From the NCBI RefSeq assembly GCF_029867415.1, contig NW_026706252.1, positions 62,001 through 126,000 on the forward strand: DNA of 64,000 nucleotides. Reading direction: 5' to 3'. Position 1 is the stretch's first letter; the number at the start of each line of letters is the position of its first letter. Under the pieces are notes generated by a model. That model was given only the letters and a program-made list of their open reading frames with translations, did not search any database and was not told the origin of the DNA. The position numbers were made by a program, and so were the translations under genes. Origin of the DNA: Vicia villosa (Eukaryota > Streptophyta > Magnoliopsida > Fabales > Fabaceae). This document shows positions 45,045-57,180 of this stretch, one piece after another.

Positions 45045-45679
45045 CGGCATTTTGATTGTAACCTTTGGACATCGCCGACCAATTTGGTCGGCCGTTTTAA
45101 TGTTTTATAATCTTGCTTTCTTATATCTGTTTATTTACACCTTCAAAGTGTTATCGTTGTATGCTCGCATCTTGATAACTTATCTGTTGTGCTCGTAAGT
45201 CGAGGTATTTCCTTCATACTTAGGATATTTTTCGTTTTTAACCGGTTACGCTCGGGTATGCCGGGGACGTACTCCGTTTTTTGGTAACTGCTGACTTATG
45301 CTCGGATACGCCGAAGAGTTACCTCTATACTTGTGATATTATTGGTTTTTATGGACTATGCTCGGCCTAGATTGATTGCCCGGGCGTGTTGAGTACGGTC
45401 CGGGTGCGCAGAGCAGGTGTGCGCCGATAGCGAGCACGAGGCCGTGATTGGGGCCAAGTTCTCGCGGCGTGAACGATCCCATCGCGAGCTGGGGTTCTGC
45501 CGTGCAGGTACTTCCACGGAGGGTCTAGGTGTAGAGTCTTCCGTGTGGTCGGTCCTCCCGTTTTGTGGGGAAATTCGACCGTTGGTGTCGTGGAGTCCTC
45601 GCGTTCGTACCGATGACGCGGGTCCCTGCCCGGCTAGCACCAGTGTTGGATACAGGTGCCCGGGGGCGTTAGGTTGGGT
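45045..45679. other. Spacer between antisense gene and pol
   Basis: No gene seen. It contains several TATGCTCGG and GATACGCCG-like repeats (45160-45370). Polyadenylation of both converging transcripts would have to occur here or nearby. Confidence 0.5.
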
Positions 45680-47380
45680 CTAACTGTAATAACGTCTGAG
45701 TTTTTCAGCGTTCCAAGGCCGAGCAAGTTTTACTCCGAGGAGATCCTCGAGGTAATAGGCGCCGTTCTCGGTTTTATCGTAAACTCGGTACGGGCCTTCC
45801 CAGTTCGGGGCTAGTTTACCCTCGCGCGAATCCTTCATATTTCTGCGGAGCACTAGGGCGCCGACTTCGAATTCGCGCTTGATAACTTTAGTGTTGTAGC
45901 GGAGAGCTATCTGTTGTTTTAATTTTGCTTCTCGGAGGGAAGATCCTGTGCGGATCTCCTCGACCATGTCGAGCTCTTCCCTCATAGCCTCGTCGTTGAG
46001 CTCCTCTTCGAGGGGTGACTCGGTGCGCCGAGACGGTTCTCGGATTTCCACGGTGATCACGGCTTCGGTGCCGTAGGTTAGCCTAAACGGAGTTTCGCCC
46101 GTGCTCGAGTGGGGGGTTGTCCTATATGCCCAAAGTACACTATGTAGTTCTTCGACCCAAGCTTTTTTGGCTTCGCCGAGTCTCCTCTTTAGTCCTCGGA
46201 GGATGACTCGGTTGGCTGCCTCGGCTTGTCCGTTCGTCTGGGGATGCTCGACTGAGGTGAAGTGTTGCTTCGTGCCGAGCTTGGCCACAAACTCTTGGAA
46301 CTTTCTGTCAGTGAACTGGGTGCCATTGTCGGTGACTATGGCCTGAGGCACCCCGAACCGGGCGAGTATGTTTCGCTTGTAGAAACGGAGCACGTTTTGA
46401 GACGTGATCTTGGCGAGCGCCTCGGCTTCTATCCATTTCGTGAAGTAATCGACGGCGACCACAAGATATTTATTTTGGTACGAGCCGACCGGGAATGGTC
46501 CGAGGAGGTCCATTCCCCAGGTGGAGAAAGGCCAAGGTGATGATAGAGATTTAAGTTCGTTAGGGGGAGCCAAGTGCATGTCGGCATGACGCTTGCATTT
46601 GTCGCATTTACGGACATGTTCTTTGGCGTCTTGTTGCATGGTCGGCCAATAGTAGCCGGCTCTGAGGGCTTTCCTCGCTAGTGATCGGCCGCCGAGATGC
46701 TGGCCATTGATCCCCTCGTGGAGCTCTTGGAGTATCTCAGATGCTTGCGATGTGTCGACACACATAAGGAGAGGGATGGAGAAGCCTCGTCGGTATAGTT
46801 TGTTCTCGATGACCGTGTACGAGCAGGCTCGTCTCTTGATAGTTGAAGCTTCCTTCGCGTTGGCAGGTAGTTCGTCCTTGGTGAGGAAGTTATATACCGG
46901 GGTCATCCAGCAATGGTCGTCCCCGATAGCAAACACTTGCAGAGCTTGCGCATTTTTGCTTATGCTCGGTCTGGGTAAGATTTCTTGGATTACCGACTTG
47001 TTTCCGCCTTTCTTTCTCGTACTCGCAAGTTTGGATAATATGTCAGCACGCGAGTTATGCTCCCGGGGAATGTGCTCGACGTATGCCTTTGAGAATTTTT
47101 TCATTTTCTCTCTGACGAGAGTGAGATACTCGGCCAGTGTGTCGTTTTTTGCTTGGTAATCGCCGCTGACTTGGGAAGCAACGAGCTGGGAGTTGGTGTA
47201 AATCATGACCTCTCGAGCTCCTACATCCTCGGCAAGACGTAGGCCCGCTAGGAGAGCTTCGTACTCAGCCTGGTTGTTCGACGTGGTAAAAGATAAGACC
47301 AAGGATACTTCGATGATAAGCCCCTCGTCATTCTCTAGGATAATGCCGGCTCCACTTCCCGAGTTGCTCGAAGCGCCGTC
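45680..47380 (-). pseudogene. Retand-like pol, 3' part: second RNase H and integrase
   Basis: This is the downstream half of pol, split off by the insertion whose left target duplication is 47376-47380. The plant-type second RNase H shows DGASSNSGSGAGIIL, NNQAEYEALLAGL, YTNSQLVASQ and PREHNSRADILSKLA, with its acidic catalytic residues. Integrase follows: an HHCC finger (ELHEGINGQHLGGRS, then CDKCKRHAD), then WGMDLLGPFP, VTDNGTQFTD and HPQTNGQAEAANR with the DDE residues. The stop is at 45680-45682 after EKLRRYYS. No stop interrupts the segment, so the element was intact when it was hit. Confidence 0.9.
47376..47380. repeat. Target duplication CCGTC, left copy
   Basis: Matches 62716-62720. 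Together they bracket the nested element at the aspartate-glycine codons that open the second RNase H. Confidence 0.92.
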
Positions 47381-48901
47381 TGTTGCACCCCAAAATTTGC
47401 CCATATATTTATTCCTAACTGGTTTTTACTCCACATTCATATGCATCTTTCATTTAGGCCATCTAACATTCATACATTCATTTTTTTGCATTGGATCTTT
47501 TTGCATTGGATCAAGGATCTTGGAAGCTAGGGTTTTTGTATGGTCGTTCATGGTGGACTCCTTTCTCCTGAAGCTGCAAAATTTTCCTCTATAAAGATTC
47601 ACCAAGGGCAAGAGATAATGAAGAGTTTCTTATATATGGTTTTTGCAAATGCTAATTCAACCAAGATTCATTGGATTTCATGTCACAGTGTTCTTATGTG
47701 CTTCAGTTACTATCTCCTGCAAGAATTCCTTAAAGTTTCATTGTTATGCCTGATTGAAGTTCAAATGTGAGTCACGACCTGAAGGAGTAAAGTGGCAATT
47801 GAGGCTATTTGCTTTTTGTTCCTTAAAGAAAATAATTTGGTTCATCGATTGAGTTAGGATTTCGTTGAATTAAAGTTCATTCAAGTGAGGTTGTGGTTTC
47901 GGTACAATGCGAGTATTGGATAGAGTTCTTTAAGATATGTTGGGACGGAAGATTAATTCACTTTTGTTTTGTTGAGAATACAATCTACAAGAGGAATTCT
48001 GAATAAAGTCCAAGAGTAGTGCGGAATACAAGCTTCATTACAAGTTTTTGAAAGTTGTATTACAAAGCTTACCCAAAGCCTATTCAAATTCATTACAAAA
48101 GCTATAAAACCATTGTTCTTTATCAAAAGGCCCATTCATTACCAAATTCATATTACAAATCCAGTCCAAGAATTACAAAAAAGAAACAAACAATTAAACT
48201 TGTTCTAAGCCTTGTGTTCATCTTCAACTTTCTACATGCTTCCAACAACTTTCTCTCAAACGCCAAGCTTCATAATTGAACTAAATCCGGCCACGGAGAA
48301 AACAATGTCTTGCCAAAATTCTGCATCAACACAGTTTGCAATATGCTCCTGCAGCCACTGTATTCATTTAGTAAAAAATCTGTTAAAGAAAAAGAAACAG
48401 AAATGGAAGATTTATCCATCTGCATTTTCCAGCAATAACCATATAACAAAACTCAGCCCTGCATCAAACTCAGAAAAAGAAAGCTCAACCTGCACAATAC
48501 ATACAAAACCAGTTCACATAGAAGATCCAGCAGTATTGAGTGTAACAAAAGTCAGCAGAAAACTCCAAATAGAATTCCAACAAAAAACAGAATGATAACC
48601 TCTTCTAACCACTTTCTAAAAAGTCCTTAACAGTTTTTTCCAATTAACTTCAACCAAACTAACTTAACAGAGTTCATAACCACATCTCAATCACAACTAA
48701 CAGCTTACATAACTGACCAAAACTACCCCATCCAATCAGTTCATAAACCTAACAGAATCCTAACAACCCCTAACTAACTGTAACCGCCCATAACTAATTT
48801 CCAAAAAACAGTTACAAGGCTAACCAATCAGAACAAGAATTTCAGAAACAGAATTAGAAGAAAAACTCACCAATTTATATGCAGCTTCAACCATTCTCTT
48901 G

Positions 48902-48903
<2 letters not shown>

Positions 48904-48939
<36 letters not shown>
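48904..48939. repeat. (CT)18 microsatellite, left LTR
   Basis: 36 bp here against 26 bp at 59795-59820 in the other LTR; accounts for the whole LTR length difference. Confidence 0.9.
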
Positions 48940-48943
<4 letters not shown>

Positions 48944-50901
48944 TCTGATCCCTTGAGGCTCCACCATTTTCTTCCACTCTTCTGGACCCTTCTTTTCACC
49001 AATCCCACGATTCTTCATTCTGATCACTTCTTCACAACTTCAATCTTCACCTCCATTCAATCTCTCCCTTCGATCTCCCATTCTCTTCTTCTTCACCAAC
49101 ACACACCATTTTCACACTCCATTCATCATAACCTTCACTTCACACCACTTTCACCTTGAACCTGTGTCAAGAACGCCACCACTCATCAATGATTTTCAGA
49201 GAGAAACGAATCGGAGCAAGGAAAACTTCAGAGAAAAAAGAATGATAACAGAAGAAAGGAGAGTGGTAACAAAACCTGAAGAAGAACGTAACAAACTTCT
49301 CGATTCAATGCTCTTCCTTCCCCTCGGAACTGAACTTCATACTACTCCACGACCAATCTTCACACTCTGAATCTCTAGGGATAAACTCAAAGAATCATCT
49401 TCAATTCAATTCTCTTCGACTCCACGTGTCAGTATCGTTCATCATCATCCTCATCAATCCAAGAACATACAGGAAATCTCGCGTCGTCAAGTCTTCAACA
49501 TCATCAATTATCTTCACTGCATCGTCTACAATCTGCAAACAACAACACTACAACGCATTCAACAGAGATGAGAGACGTGAACGAGCTCGACTCGGTCGAG
49601 ATGAGATCGAAATGGCGAACACCGCCGCAAGCGAGAGAGATTATGAGCGAAGACGGGAGGGAGTGTGAGCGAGAGGTCTCGATTGCGCACGACGGCGGAG
49701 AGAGGAGCAGTCCGATAGCTTCGTCGGAGAAGAAGGTTGCGAGGCTCGCCGGAGAAGAAGCATCTTCTGGCGCCGTTGGTTCGTGAAAAGGGGAAAGAGG
49801 ACGTTCAAAAAGGTGAATAGTCACAGGTTTAACCTAATTCCTTTTTTAATTGCTTCTTTGCATTAGTGTGATTAATCGGGTTTGATGAGTGTTAATTAAG
49901 ATTAAATGTGCATAGTTAGATCTTTGATTGTAATAAGCCTGGATTAATTACTGCTATTTGAAATTAGTTGTTTTTTTAGATTAATACAAAATATTGCTAC
50001 AGAAATTGAATCAAAAATGGAAAACCTAGATATAATTGGATCATCTAGTTCCTTGGGCCGAATTGCTAGGTTCACCCCCTTTAGCCCATTGCTCCTGTTT
50101 GAAAATCTGAATACCATGAAAATCCCTTGGGCCGAATTTCTGATTGCACCTCCCTCTGAGGCCCAGGCGCCATTTTTGGCATTTCCCAAAAAAACTACAA
50201 AAAAACTCTGTTTGGGCTTGTCACCCTGGGCCCTGCGCCTGGATATACTTACACCCCTGATCTCACATATTAACACCCCCTGAGCCCATTAATTCATGCT
50301 AGAACTTAGTCTTTTTTTTCACATAGATCTTCCCTATTTTTTTTAGGTAATTGTTGACACATAAAACCATAAAATTTGCTAGTTCTAATTAGGTTTTAGG
50401 GAAATTTTAGTCTTTAGAATTTTCCCATAAAAAGAAAACAATAAAAATATTAGTTTTAGGATTAATAGATTTTTAGTATGTTTTAGGCTTGAATTAGAAT
50501 TCCCTTAACCCAAAAACTCACAAAAATAGTAGTTATTTTAGTTTAATTTTGACATAATTGATAGAACTTCCTTCATAAAAATCATATAAAAAATAGTAGT
50601 ATTTTTTTTAGGTTAACTTTGTACTAATGCTTGAATTGTTTTTGTACCATTTTCATGCTATTGTTTGTATAATTGTTGTGTGATTTTGTTACTTGTTTTG
50701 GCCATATTTTTGGCCTACTTTGTTAATACCATTAGTATGCTCCTTTTAGAATCTATCTCATTACCATGTTAACTTTAGAATTAGACTTAGAATGACACTT
50801 AGGTTAGAGAAATAGGTTAGTCTCCCTTTTTCATGCTTCTTTTTCTTTTCAACTTTAAAACATTAATAAATAAAGAGGCGAATCACATTAAGAAAGTGAT
50901 A

Positions 50902-51154
50902 GAGAAATGAGTGGGATTCATTCCCTAATCTGTTTCTCAATCACTTAGTGGCATAGAAATGAGTGGGATTCATTCCCTAATCTGTTTCTCGGTCACTACT
51001 TAATGGGAGAGAAATGAGTGGGATTCATTCCCTAATCTGTTTCTCAAACATTAGTTAATGGGATAGAAATGAGTGGGATTCATTCCCTAATCTGTTTCTT
51101 GAACATTATATAATGGGATAGAAGTGAGTGGGATTCATTCCCTAATCTGCTTCT
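50902..51154 (+). repeat. Five tandem hairpin units in the LARD 5' LTR
   Basis: Units of about 55 bp, each AGAAA ... TGAGTGGGATTCATTCCC ... TTTCT, so the ends pair. In the fifth unit both arms change together (AGAAG at 51120-51124, CTTCT at 51150-51154). The corresponding array in the right LTR is 61783-62035. Confidence 0.7.
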
Positions 51155-51522
51155 CGATCATTATACATTTTATGTGATTCTAATCGCAAAGTAAATTCCC
51201 TTAAAAAATACCCAACCAAAAACATTTAAAACACTTAATAAAGGCTCGAATTAAAACAAAGTGACGAAGTGGTGCGAAACCTTGTATTGGGTTTTGTTCA
51301 TCATGTAGTTACATAAAAAACACAAACCCAAGTTCATTCTTTTGCCTTGTTAGGCGCTTAAGAACAAGTTAAGTCCCTTCCAAAAATAGGCGTATAAGTC
51401 TCCAAAGGTCGAGCATCGTGGATTGTGACCTTAACCGCTGTTCAACTAAAAAACACAAAACAAATGGAAACTCTTGAGCCGAACTACGGTCGCTCTGATT
51501 CCTTTAAAGGGATACGTAGGCA

Positions 51523-51540
51523 TTGGGTCGCGGGGCCTAA
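51523..51540 (+). other. LTR hairpin HP1 (LARD 5' LTR)
   Basis: TTGGGTC, loop GCGG, GGCCTAA: seven pairs, two of them G-U, after TACGTAGGCA and before GCGAGC. Same position as HP1 elsewhere. Confidence 0.55.
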
Positions 51541-51652
51541 GCGAGCACACTTGTAAATAATTCCTTCTTTTCCCCGTATTTCTTTTGCATGCATTCGCAT
51601 TTAGGTTTTAGACATTAGACACCCTTTAGATAGAAACAAACATAGGTGGATA

Positions 51653-51700
51653 CCATCGAGTACGATGGGCGTGAGGGGTGCTAACACCTTCCCCTCGCGT
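51653..51700 (+). other. Adjacent LTR hairpins HP2 and HP3 (LARD 5' LTR)
   Basis: HP2: CCATCG, loop AGTA, CGATGG. HP3: GCGTGAGGGG, loop TGCTAACACCTT, CCCCTCGCGT. The stems are GC-rich here and AU-rich in the other families. The second copy is at 62534-62581. Confidence 0.65.
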
Positions 51701-51836
51701 AACCGACTCCCGTGCCCTGTTCTCTGGTCAAAAGACCTTGTTCTTGTTCTGAGTTAGGTTTCCTGGTATTCCTTTCCCTCGATGGGATAAATATATTAGT
51801 GGCGACTCTGATTCCATTTTTCGCAGTAGCGACAGC

Positions 51837-51854
51837 TGGCGACTCTGCTGGGGA
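51837..51854 (+). promoter_or_regulatory. Primer binding site, tRNA-Arg type
   Basis: TGGCGACTCTGCTGGGGA, two bases after the LTR end. It is complementary, with about one mismatch, to the 3' end of plant tRNA-Arg, the primer reported for Ogre elements. Confidence 0.8.
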
Positions 51855-54800
51855 TGTTGATAGACCTGTTGCTGGTCCATCCTTAGCGAGTCGATCCTAG
51901 CCTGCGTTTGTTTGTTTATTTACTGGGTGTTTATTTGTTTTTATGTCTATACCTTGTATATATGTTTACATGTTTACTTTTCTGCTTGCATATCATGTTT
52001 ATTTCTGTTTGCACATCATGCATATGGATTATATTCTGTGTTCCTTGGGGTCTTCTGTTCTGTTTTGCAGGTTGGGTGGGTTGTTCTATGAGGTAAAAGG
52101 CCCAATACCCAGGCCAGAGTTAACACATAGGATACCTAGGATAGAGTGGATAGTCATGACGCCAACAGAATGTCAGGTTCTGTTGATTGCGATCATGAGA
52201 CCCACGACCAGCTGAGACTCGAATGGGATACCGTTGTTGGCATGTATTTGCAACAATGATGGTGTTTCAGGAGAGTTGCTAACGCTGGAGACCTTTTGAC
52301 CTACCTTGACCTAGATTCACCTGTGAGTGGGGTGGGATATACATGACAGGTACCGTTGGTGACTAGTCTGTTCTGATGGTGACTATTGGTTCTCCTGGTA
52401 TTCAAAAGGGTGTCGGACCTTTGATCTCATGGCATCCGACCTATATCAGTTATTCAGAGGATTGTATAGTGGTTACTCGGATTATATGGACCTTGATCCC
52501 ATGCTTTTGCATTGCATAACATCATTACTTTATACACTTCATTTATGGGGGATTCTAAAGTCTATTTCCAAAAAAAAAGGGAAATGAAAAAAAAAAGTAG
52601 AAAAACAGAAAAGATGGAAAAGAGAAAAAGAGAAGATATTATATGCAAAAAAAAAAAAAAGAAAAGAATAAAAGAGAAACAAAAGTTGATGAAAAGACTT
52701 TAGGATCCCTTAGAAATGGAACATGCATTCACATTATCATGCATTTCATAGTTCTCTCAGAAGCTTATGAGGGCCCTTTCCATTCAAATTCTGACTTCAA
52801 CAACAAAATTGACTTCTCACCGCTATGTGCTTGAAAGTTAATAATGGAATAACTCCGTGAGGTTTTTGACTGAAATGAGAACAAAAATGGGGATTAAGAT
52901 GAATCGGTGTATAGAGATCATTCAAGCGTTTTCTCTTAAACAAGAAGAATTGAGATAAGCTCCTCAGAGGCCAAATGCAAATGTTAATCTCGCCCCAAGA
53001 GAAGGTCTTATGAATCAGAATGTCTGAAATAATGTTGAGATTCCTATTCATGTCAGGGAGAATTCACACATTGGGTCTCCAAGTCACCGATCATTGAAAT
53101 AACAAAGGATTCCACCTCTTGGTGAAAAGGTTGAAAGCCATAAAAGATCGTGACTCCGTTGATTTAGACATTGTCGATTTGTGCTTGATGTTAAGAGCTG
53201 CAAAGGTTATTTATTCTCTCTCTGTATAGTTTGGACATGCAAGCCAAAGTGGTAATCACCCCTTGTACATATGTGGAAGTTGCTTGGGGCTCCCGACTGA
53301 GGGATAAGCAAGACGTATTCTGGTCTTGAGTACTGCACCATTCGCATTGCTCGAATCCCTAAAGCATTACAAGTTATTGTGCAACTTCGTCAGAATCTTT
53401 TGCCATGTGGTAATCAAGAGTGTTCTGCAGAGGCATTTCTCATTCTCAAGCTGTTGCTTCATATCATGTGCCATCTCTTCCTGAAATTTTCTTCTCAATG
53501 GCCTTTGCTCGTCAATGGAGAGAGAAAGAATATGAGAAATGAACCGATGTAATTTCAGTTCCCTGTGCTCAGTTATATCTCTGATTGTTGGTATTTCAGT
53601 TGGTGTTTTGGGGTCTTCCTTACCACATGTAACTCTCCTGAGTGTGATGATCATACTAGCTTCTTCCATTTATGATGGTGATTACTGTTCTAGCATCTAT
53701 ATTTGGGGCTCCCGACCGAGGGATAAGCAAGACATTGTCTATCTTGAGTATTGCATCATTTGCATTGCTCGAATCCCTAAAAGTAAGGCAAAAATGCACC
53801 ACTCTTGTACGCCTTTGTTGGAATGTTCTTCTGAGAATTAACCTAAAGTGTGTAGAAGGAACATATGATAATACTAAGTGGCTACCATGCGGGGGCACCT
53901 AGCTATTCAACTGAAGGTGGTAGGACATTCAAAGGCAAAATTCAAGTCCTCGTTGATTTCAGAACAACCACATCCACTCCAAGAGGTCTTATGCACAAGT
54001 TGAAGTCTCAATGGGGTATCAAAACTGAAAAAAAGTATTCAAGAGCAATAAGTCCAGACGGAGTCAAGTCTCCTCAACAAGGGCATTCATGTAGTTCTTT
54101 ATTGCATTCTCATTTGTAACGTTTCATTGTTTGTTTAAGCATTTCTAGCATGTAAAAATTTGTTAATTTCTGAATGAAAATCATAATGCATTGTTTATGT
54201 TTGTCTTGAAGTAATTCATTCGTTTTCACTCATAAAAATGTTTTTGGCATTACGATACCAACCTTTACTAATCTCTTGCTTAGGCAATGAGCGGAGGGAG
54301 AATGATGATGAAAAAAATGCAAAATACCTAATTGTGTGTTTTTGAATAAAACCCTGCTGATGATGTACAGGCATTGTTTCAAATCCCCAAACACCGGAGA
54401 TATAAGGGAGATAGACCCTCGTCAACCCCTTCGAGCCTTGAAGTAGGAGTTTCTTTTCTGATCAGAAAAAACCCTTAATTTTAACCCTGGGGCAGGGTAG
54501 TGTTCATTTAACTTGATCAAGTGTCCAAAACTCATAAAGGATATGTATCCAAGGATACAACGATGGGTATCCTTCAAAAGGTTGAGGAAAGTCAAAACCG
54601 TAATGGTTATCCTTCACCTACCAAGAGGTCAAAAGATGACGATACCACAATGGTAACCCTTCATCAATCATGGAATGAGGCAGTCGCAATCACTTCCAAC
54701 GAATCAAAGACAATGCGAGGTCACACGACTTGCTAAAAATAAAAGAAGAGAAAAATGAAAAAAAAATGAAAAAAAGAAAGAAAAAAGGAAGAAAGAAAAA

Positions 54801-56080
54801 TAGCAATAAAAAAGAAAAAATAATGGTGAAAATAAAGCAAGAGCAAGGTCGTGTGACAATGAATCAAAAGATAAAAGGTGAGTGACTGCCATGTCCGAAA
54901 AACCTCATTGATTCCTCAACCATTTCAAAAATTCCTTGTGAGGGATGAGCACTCATGTTGAGTTAATTGAACTTAGGAGTGGAGAACATCACGAAGGGGG
55001 TGGGCACCAAATAATTTTGAGCCTAAAAATCCTTTGTTTCTGAAAACCGTGAACCCGACCAAGTTACAACCCTTAAAAGTCCTAATTGAAGTAGGGTTTA
55101 TTTCGAAAAATACACTCCCATGAAATAGCATTTAACTGACTCTCAATGAAGCGTAACACATATATGTTGGTATTGTATGCCCGCTTTGCATTTCATTCAC
55201 AAGAGGTGGCCACCTCATTGCATAAAAAGTTTTAAACTTCAAGACTAGCATAGGTTTTGTATTAGAATTGTCATTCTTAGAATTAACACTCTTTTGCATA
55301 CAAAACATTTGCTTAAACATCAAGGAAGTTTCCATGATGAGAATCCATGAAGAGCTTGACCATGTCAAAATAAAAGAGACTCGAGAACTCCGTAAAATAA
55401 AAAAGCAATCATTTCAGAGACTGGTTTCAAAGCAAGTTGTATGAAGGCTCCATTGAGCAAGTGCATTTTGTGGACCTCGTTGACTAATATATCAAGGGGC
55501 ATGTTGCCTAAAAGACTCCAATGAGCATAATCAGTCGATATCTTCTTTGATTGATTACCCTGAGGGGAGAAGTCTGAATACTCTGTTGAGTAGATGCGGT
55601 TTTTTAAGTATCCTTGAGGGTAAGAGTTTGAAGACTCCATTGAATATGATAAAGTTGCTTCCATAGTTTGGTTGACTTCAAGGGAAGCAAACTTGAGGAT
55701 TCTGATAAGATGTACATAATCAGGGGCAGTCACGACGAGGAATCTCTCTCGTGAGTTCAGCCTATATGGGGCAAACAAATCAAGGTTTGACATCTCAAAC
55801 TCAATCAATCTGGGTTAATCAAGTCGGTGAATCTCTCTCTTGATTTCAATCAATCTGAAGTAGTGACGTCGAGGAATCTCTCAAACTCACTCAATCTGGG
55901 GCAGTTACGTCGAGATTCGGAAAAAAATCTCTTCAAGGATCTGTGGATCAAGAGAAAGAATATTTCAGACGCTTGAATATGCTGGGGCACAATCTTTTGG
56001 GAACCATCATTCACTTATAAAATGCAGTTGACCATCATGAAGTTGATAGGTATCATAATGCTTTTCCCCAACAAGTCACT
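51855..56080 (+). other. LARD internal region, noncoding part
   Basis: No recognisable retrotransposon domain on either strand. It includes an A-rich purine tract (52560-52690), an 80-bp direct duplication (53286-53366 and 53701-53782, starting TTGGGGCTCCCGA), a second purine-rich tract (54735-54840), and repeats of CGAGGAATCTCTC (55735-55890). The several frames of 60-150 codons look random. This would be the packaged but noncoding RNA. Confidence 0.7.
53286..53782 (+). repeat. 80-bp direct duplication inside the LARD
   Basis: Copies at 53286-53366 and 53701-53782 share TTGGGGCTCCCGA, GAGGGATAAGCAAGAC and CATTGCTCGAATCCCTAAA with several differences between them. Confidence 0.75.
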
Positions 56081-56084
56081 CCCT

Positions 56085-56275
56085 GAGCATAGGAGTTTAT
56101 TTCTCCTGAGAGTTGATTCCATTCCTCAAGCATAGGAGTTTATTTCTCCTGGAAAAGTCACTCCCCGAGCATAGGAGTTTATTTCTCCTGAGAATTCATT
56201 CTCTCCCCAAGTATAGGAGTTTATTTCTCCTGAGAATTCATTCTCTCCCCAAGTATAGGAGTTTATTTCTCCTCG
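56085..56275 (+). repeat. Array of AGGAG-TTTATTT-CTCCT hairpins
   Basis: Five copies of ATAGGAGTTTATTTCTCCT at about 55-bp spacing between 56090 and 56274. Each forms a 5-bp stem (AGGAG/CTCCT). Confidence 0.75.
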
Positions 56276-56835
56276 GAGTTGTTCCACTCATCCCATAAAG
56301 AGTTCCTTATCAAGATTTCTTATCCACAACAAGGTGAGTTGAGGGAATCTCCTCAAGCTGAAAATTCTCCCAGCAATGGCACATGGTGAGAAGTCAGAAA
56401 TTATTCTTCAAGTCAATGAAGAAGCATATCTTGCAAGTTAAAGTCCAATGTCTATTGGCACCCCACAGAGTTCTTAACACTAAGGGGATCCTCCCTGGTG
56501 TTTACCTCTCCCGAGGTCAGAGACGAAGCTCGATCGACAAGTCAATGGAATATTCTCTAAAGGGCCCTCATTATCTCTACATATAGTAATCATTGCATTC
56601 ACATTGCATCTACAAAAATGCGTAGCATTTCCATGTATATGGAGCATTACGCCATGGAAAAATTCAAACATGCATCAATGCATAAGCCAAGTTTGTATGT
56701 GCTCTAAAGGCACAAGATAATATATTCCCAGAAGAAGTCTTGTCCTCCTCCTCCAAGGTGGATTGGATACAAAGTTAGTCCTCATTAAGATCATGTTTCA
56801 TTGGTCAGTTTTCCACTTGCCGTGTTCAATAAAGT

Positions 56836-57180
56836 CTAACTAAGGTTAGCACCCCCTTTTTTCTAAAGTCTAACTAAGGTTAGCACCTCCTTTTTCTAAA
56901 GTCTAAACTAAGGTTAGCACCTCCTTTTTTCTAAAGTCTAACTAAGGTTAGCACCTCCTTTTTCTAAAGTCTAACTAAGGTTAGCACCTCCTTTTTCTAA
57001 AGTCTAACTAAGGTTAGCACCTCCTTTTTCTAAAGTCTAACTAAGGTTAGCACCTCCTTTTTTCAAAGTCTAACTAAGGTTAGTACCTCCTTTTTTCAAA
57101 GTCTAACTAAGGTTAGTACCTTCTTTTTCTAAAGTCTAGCTACGGTTAGCACCCTCTTTTCAAAGTCTAACTAAGGTTAG
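56836..57180 (+). repeat. Short tandem repeat, unit about 29-31 bp
   Basis: About eleven copies of a unit with core AAGTCTAACTAAGGTTAGCA followed by a C/T-rich tail of variable length. CTAAC and GTTAG in the core can pair. Confidence 0.9.

Larger units (their letters stand above)
47381..51834 (+). repeat. 5' LTR of the LARD
   Basis: 4454 bp, with no gene. The many short frames are repeated in the other LTR. Notable parts: (CT)18 at 48904-48939, a GC-richer stretch near 49560-49790, five hairpin units at 50902-51154, and HP1-HP3 at 51523-51700. Ends match those of the right LTR exactly. Confidence 0.93.

Noticed and set aside
46101..47159. Plus-strand frames of up to 150 codons opposite integrase
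   Set aside because: Shadow frames of integrase and RNase H; unlike the antisense gene at 42624-44944 they have no promoter, splice sites or independent domain character.
47505..50283. Several 60-127-codon frames in the LARD LTRs
   Set aside because: They occur in both LTRs simply because these are near-identical; no domain, and one is altered by the single substitution at 60078.
52512..52834. Lys/Arg-rich small protein
   Set aside because: Encoded by a purine-rich A/G tract; no homologue recognised and composition explains it.
54704..54892. Phe/Leu-rich membrane-like peptide on the minus strand
   Set aside because: Complement of a second purine-rich tract (54735-54840), not a real transmembrane protein.
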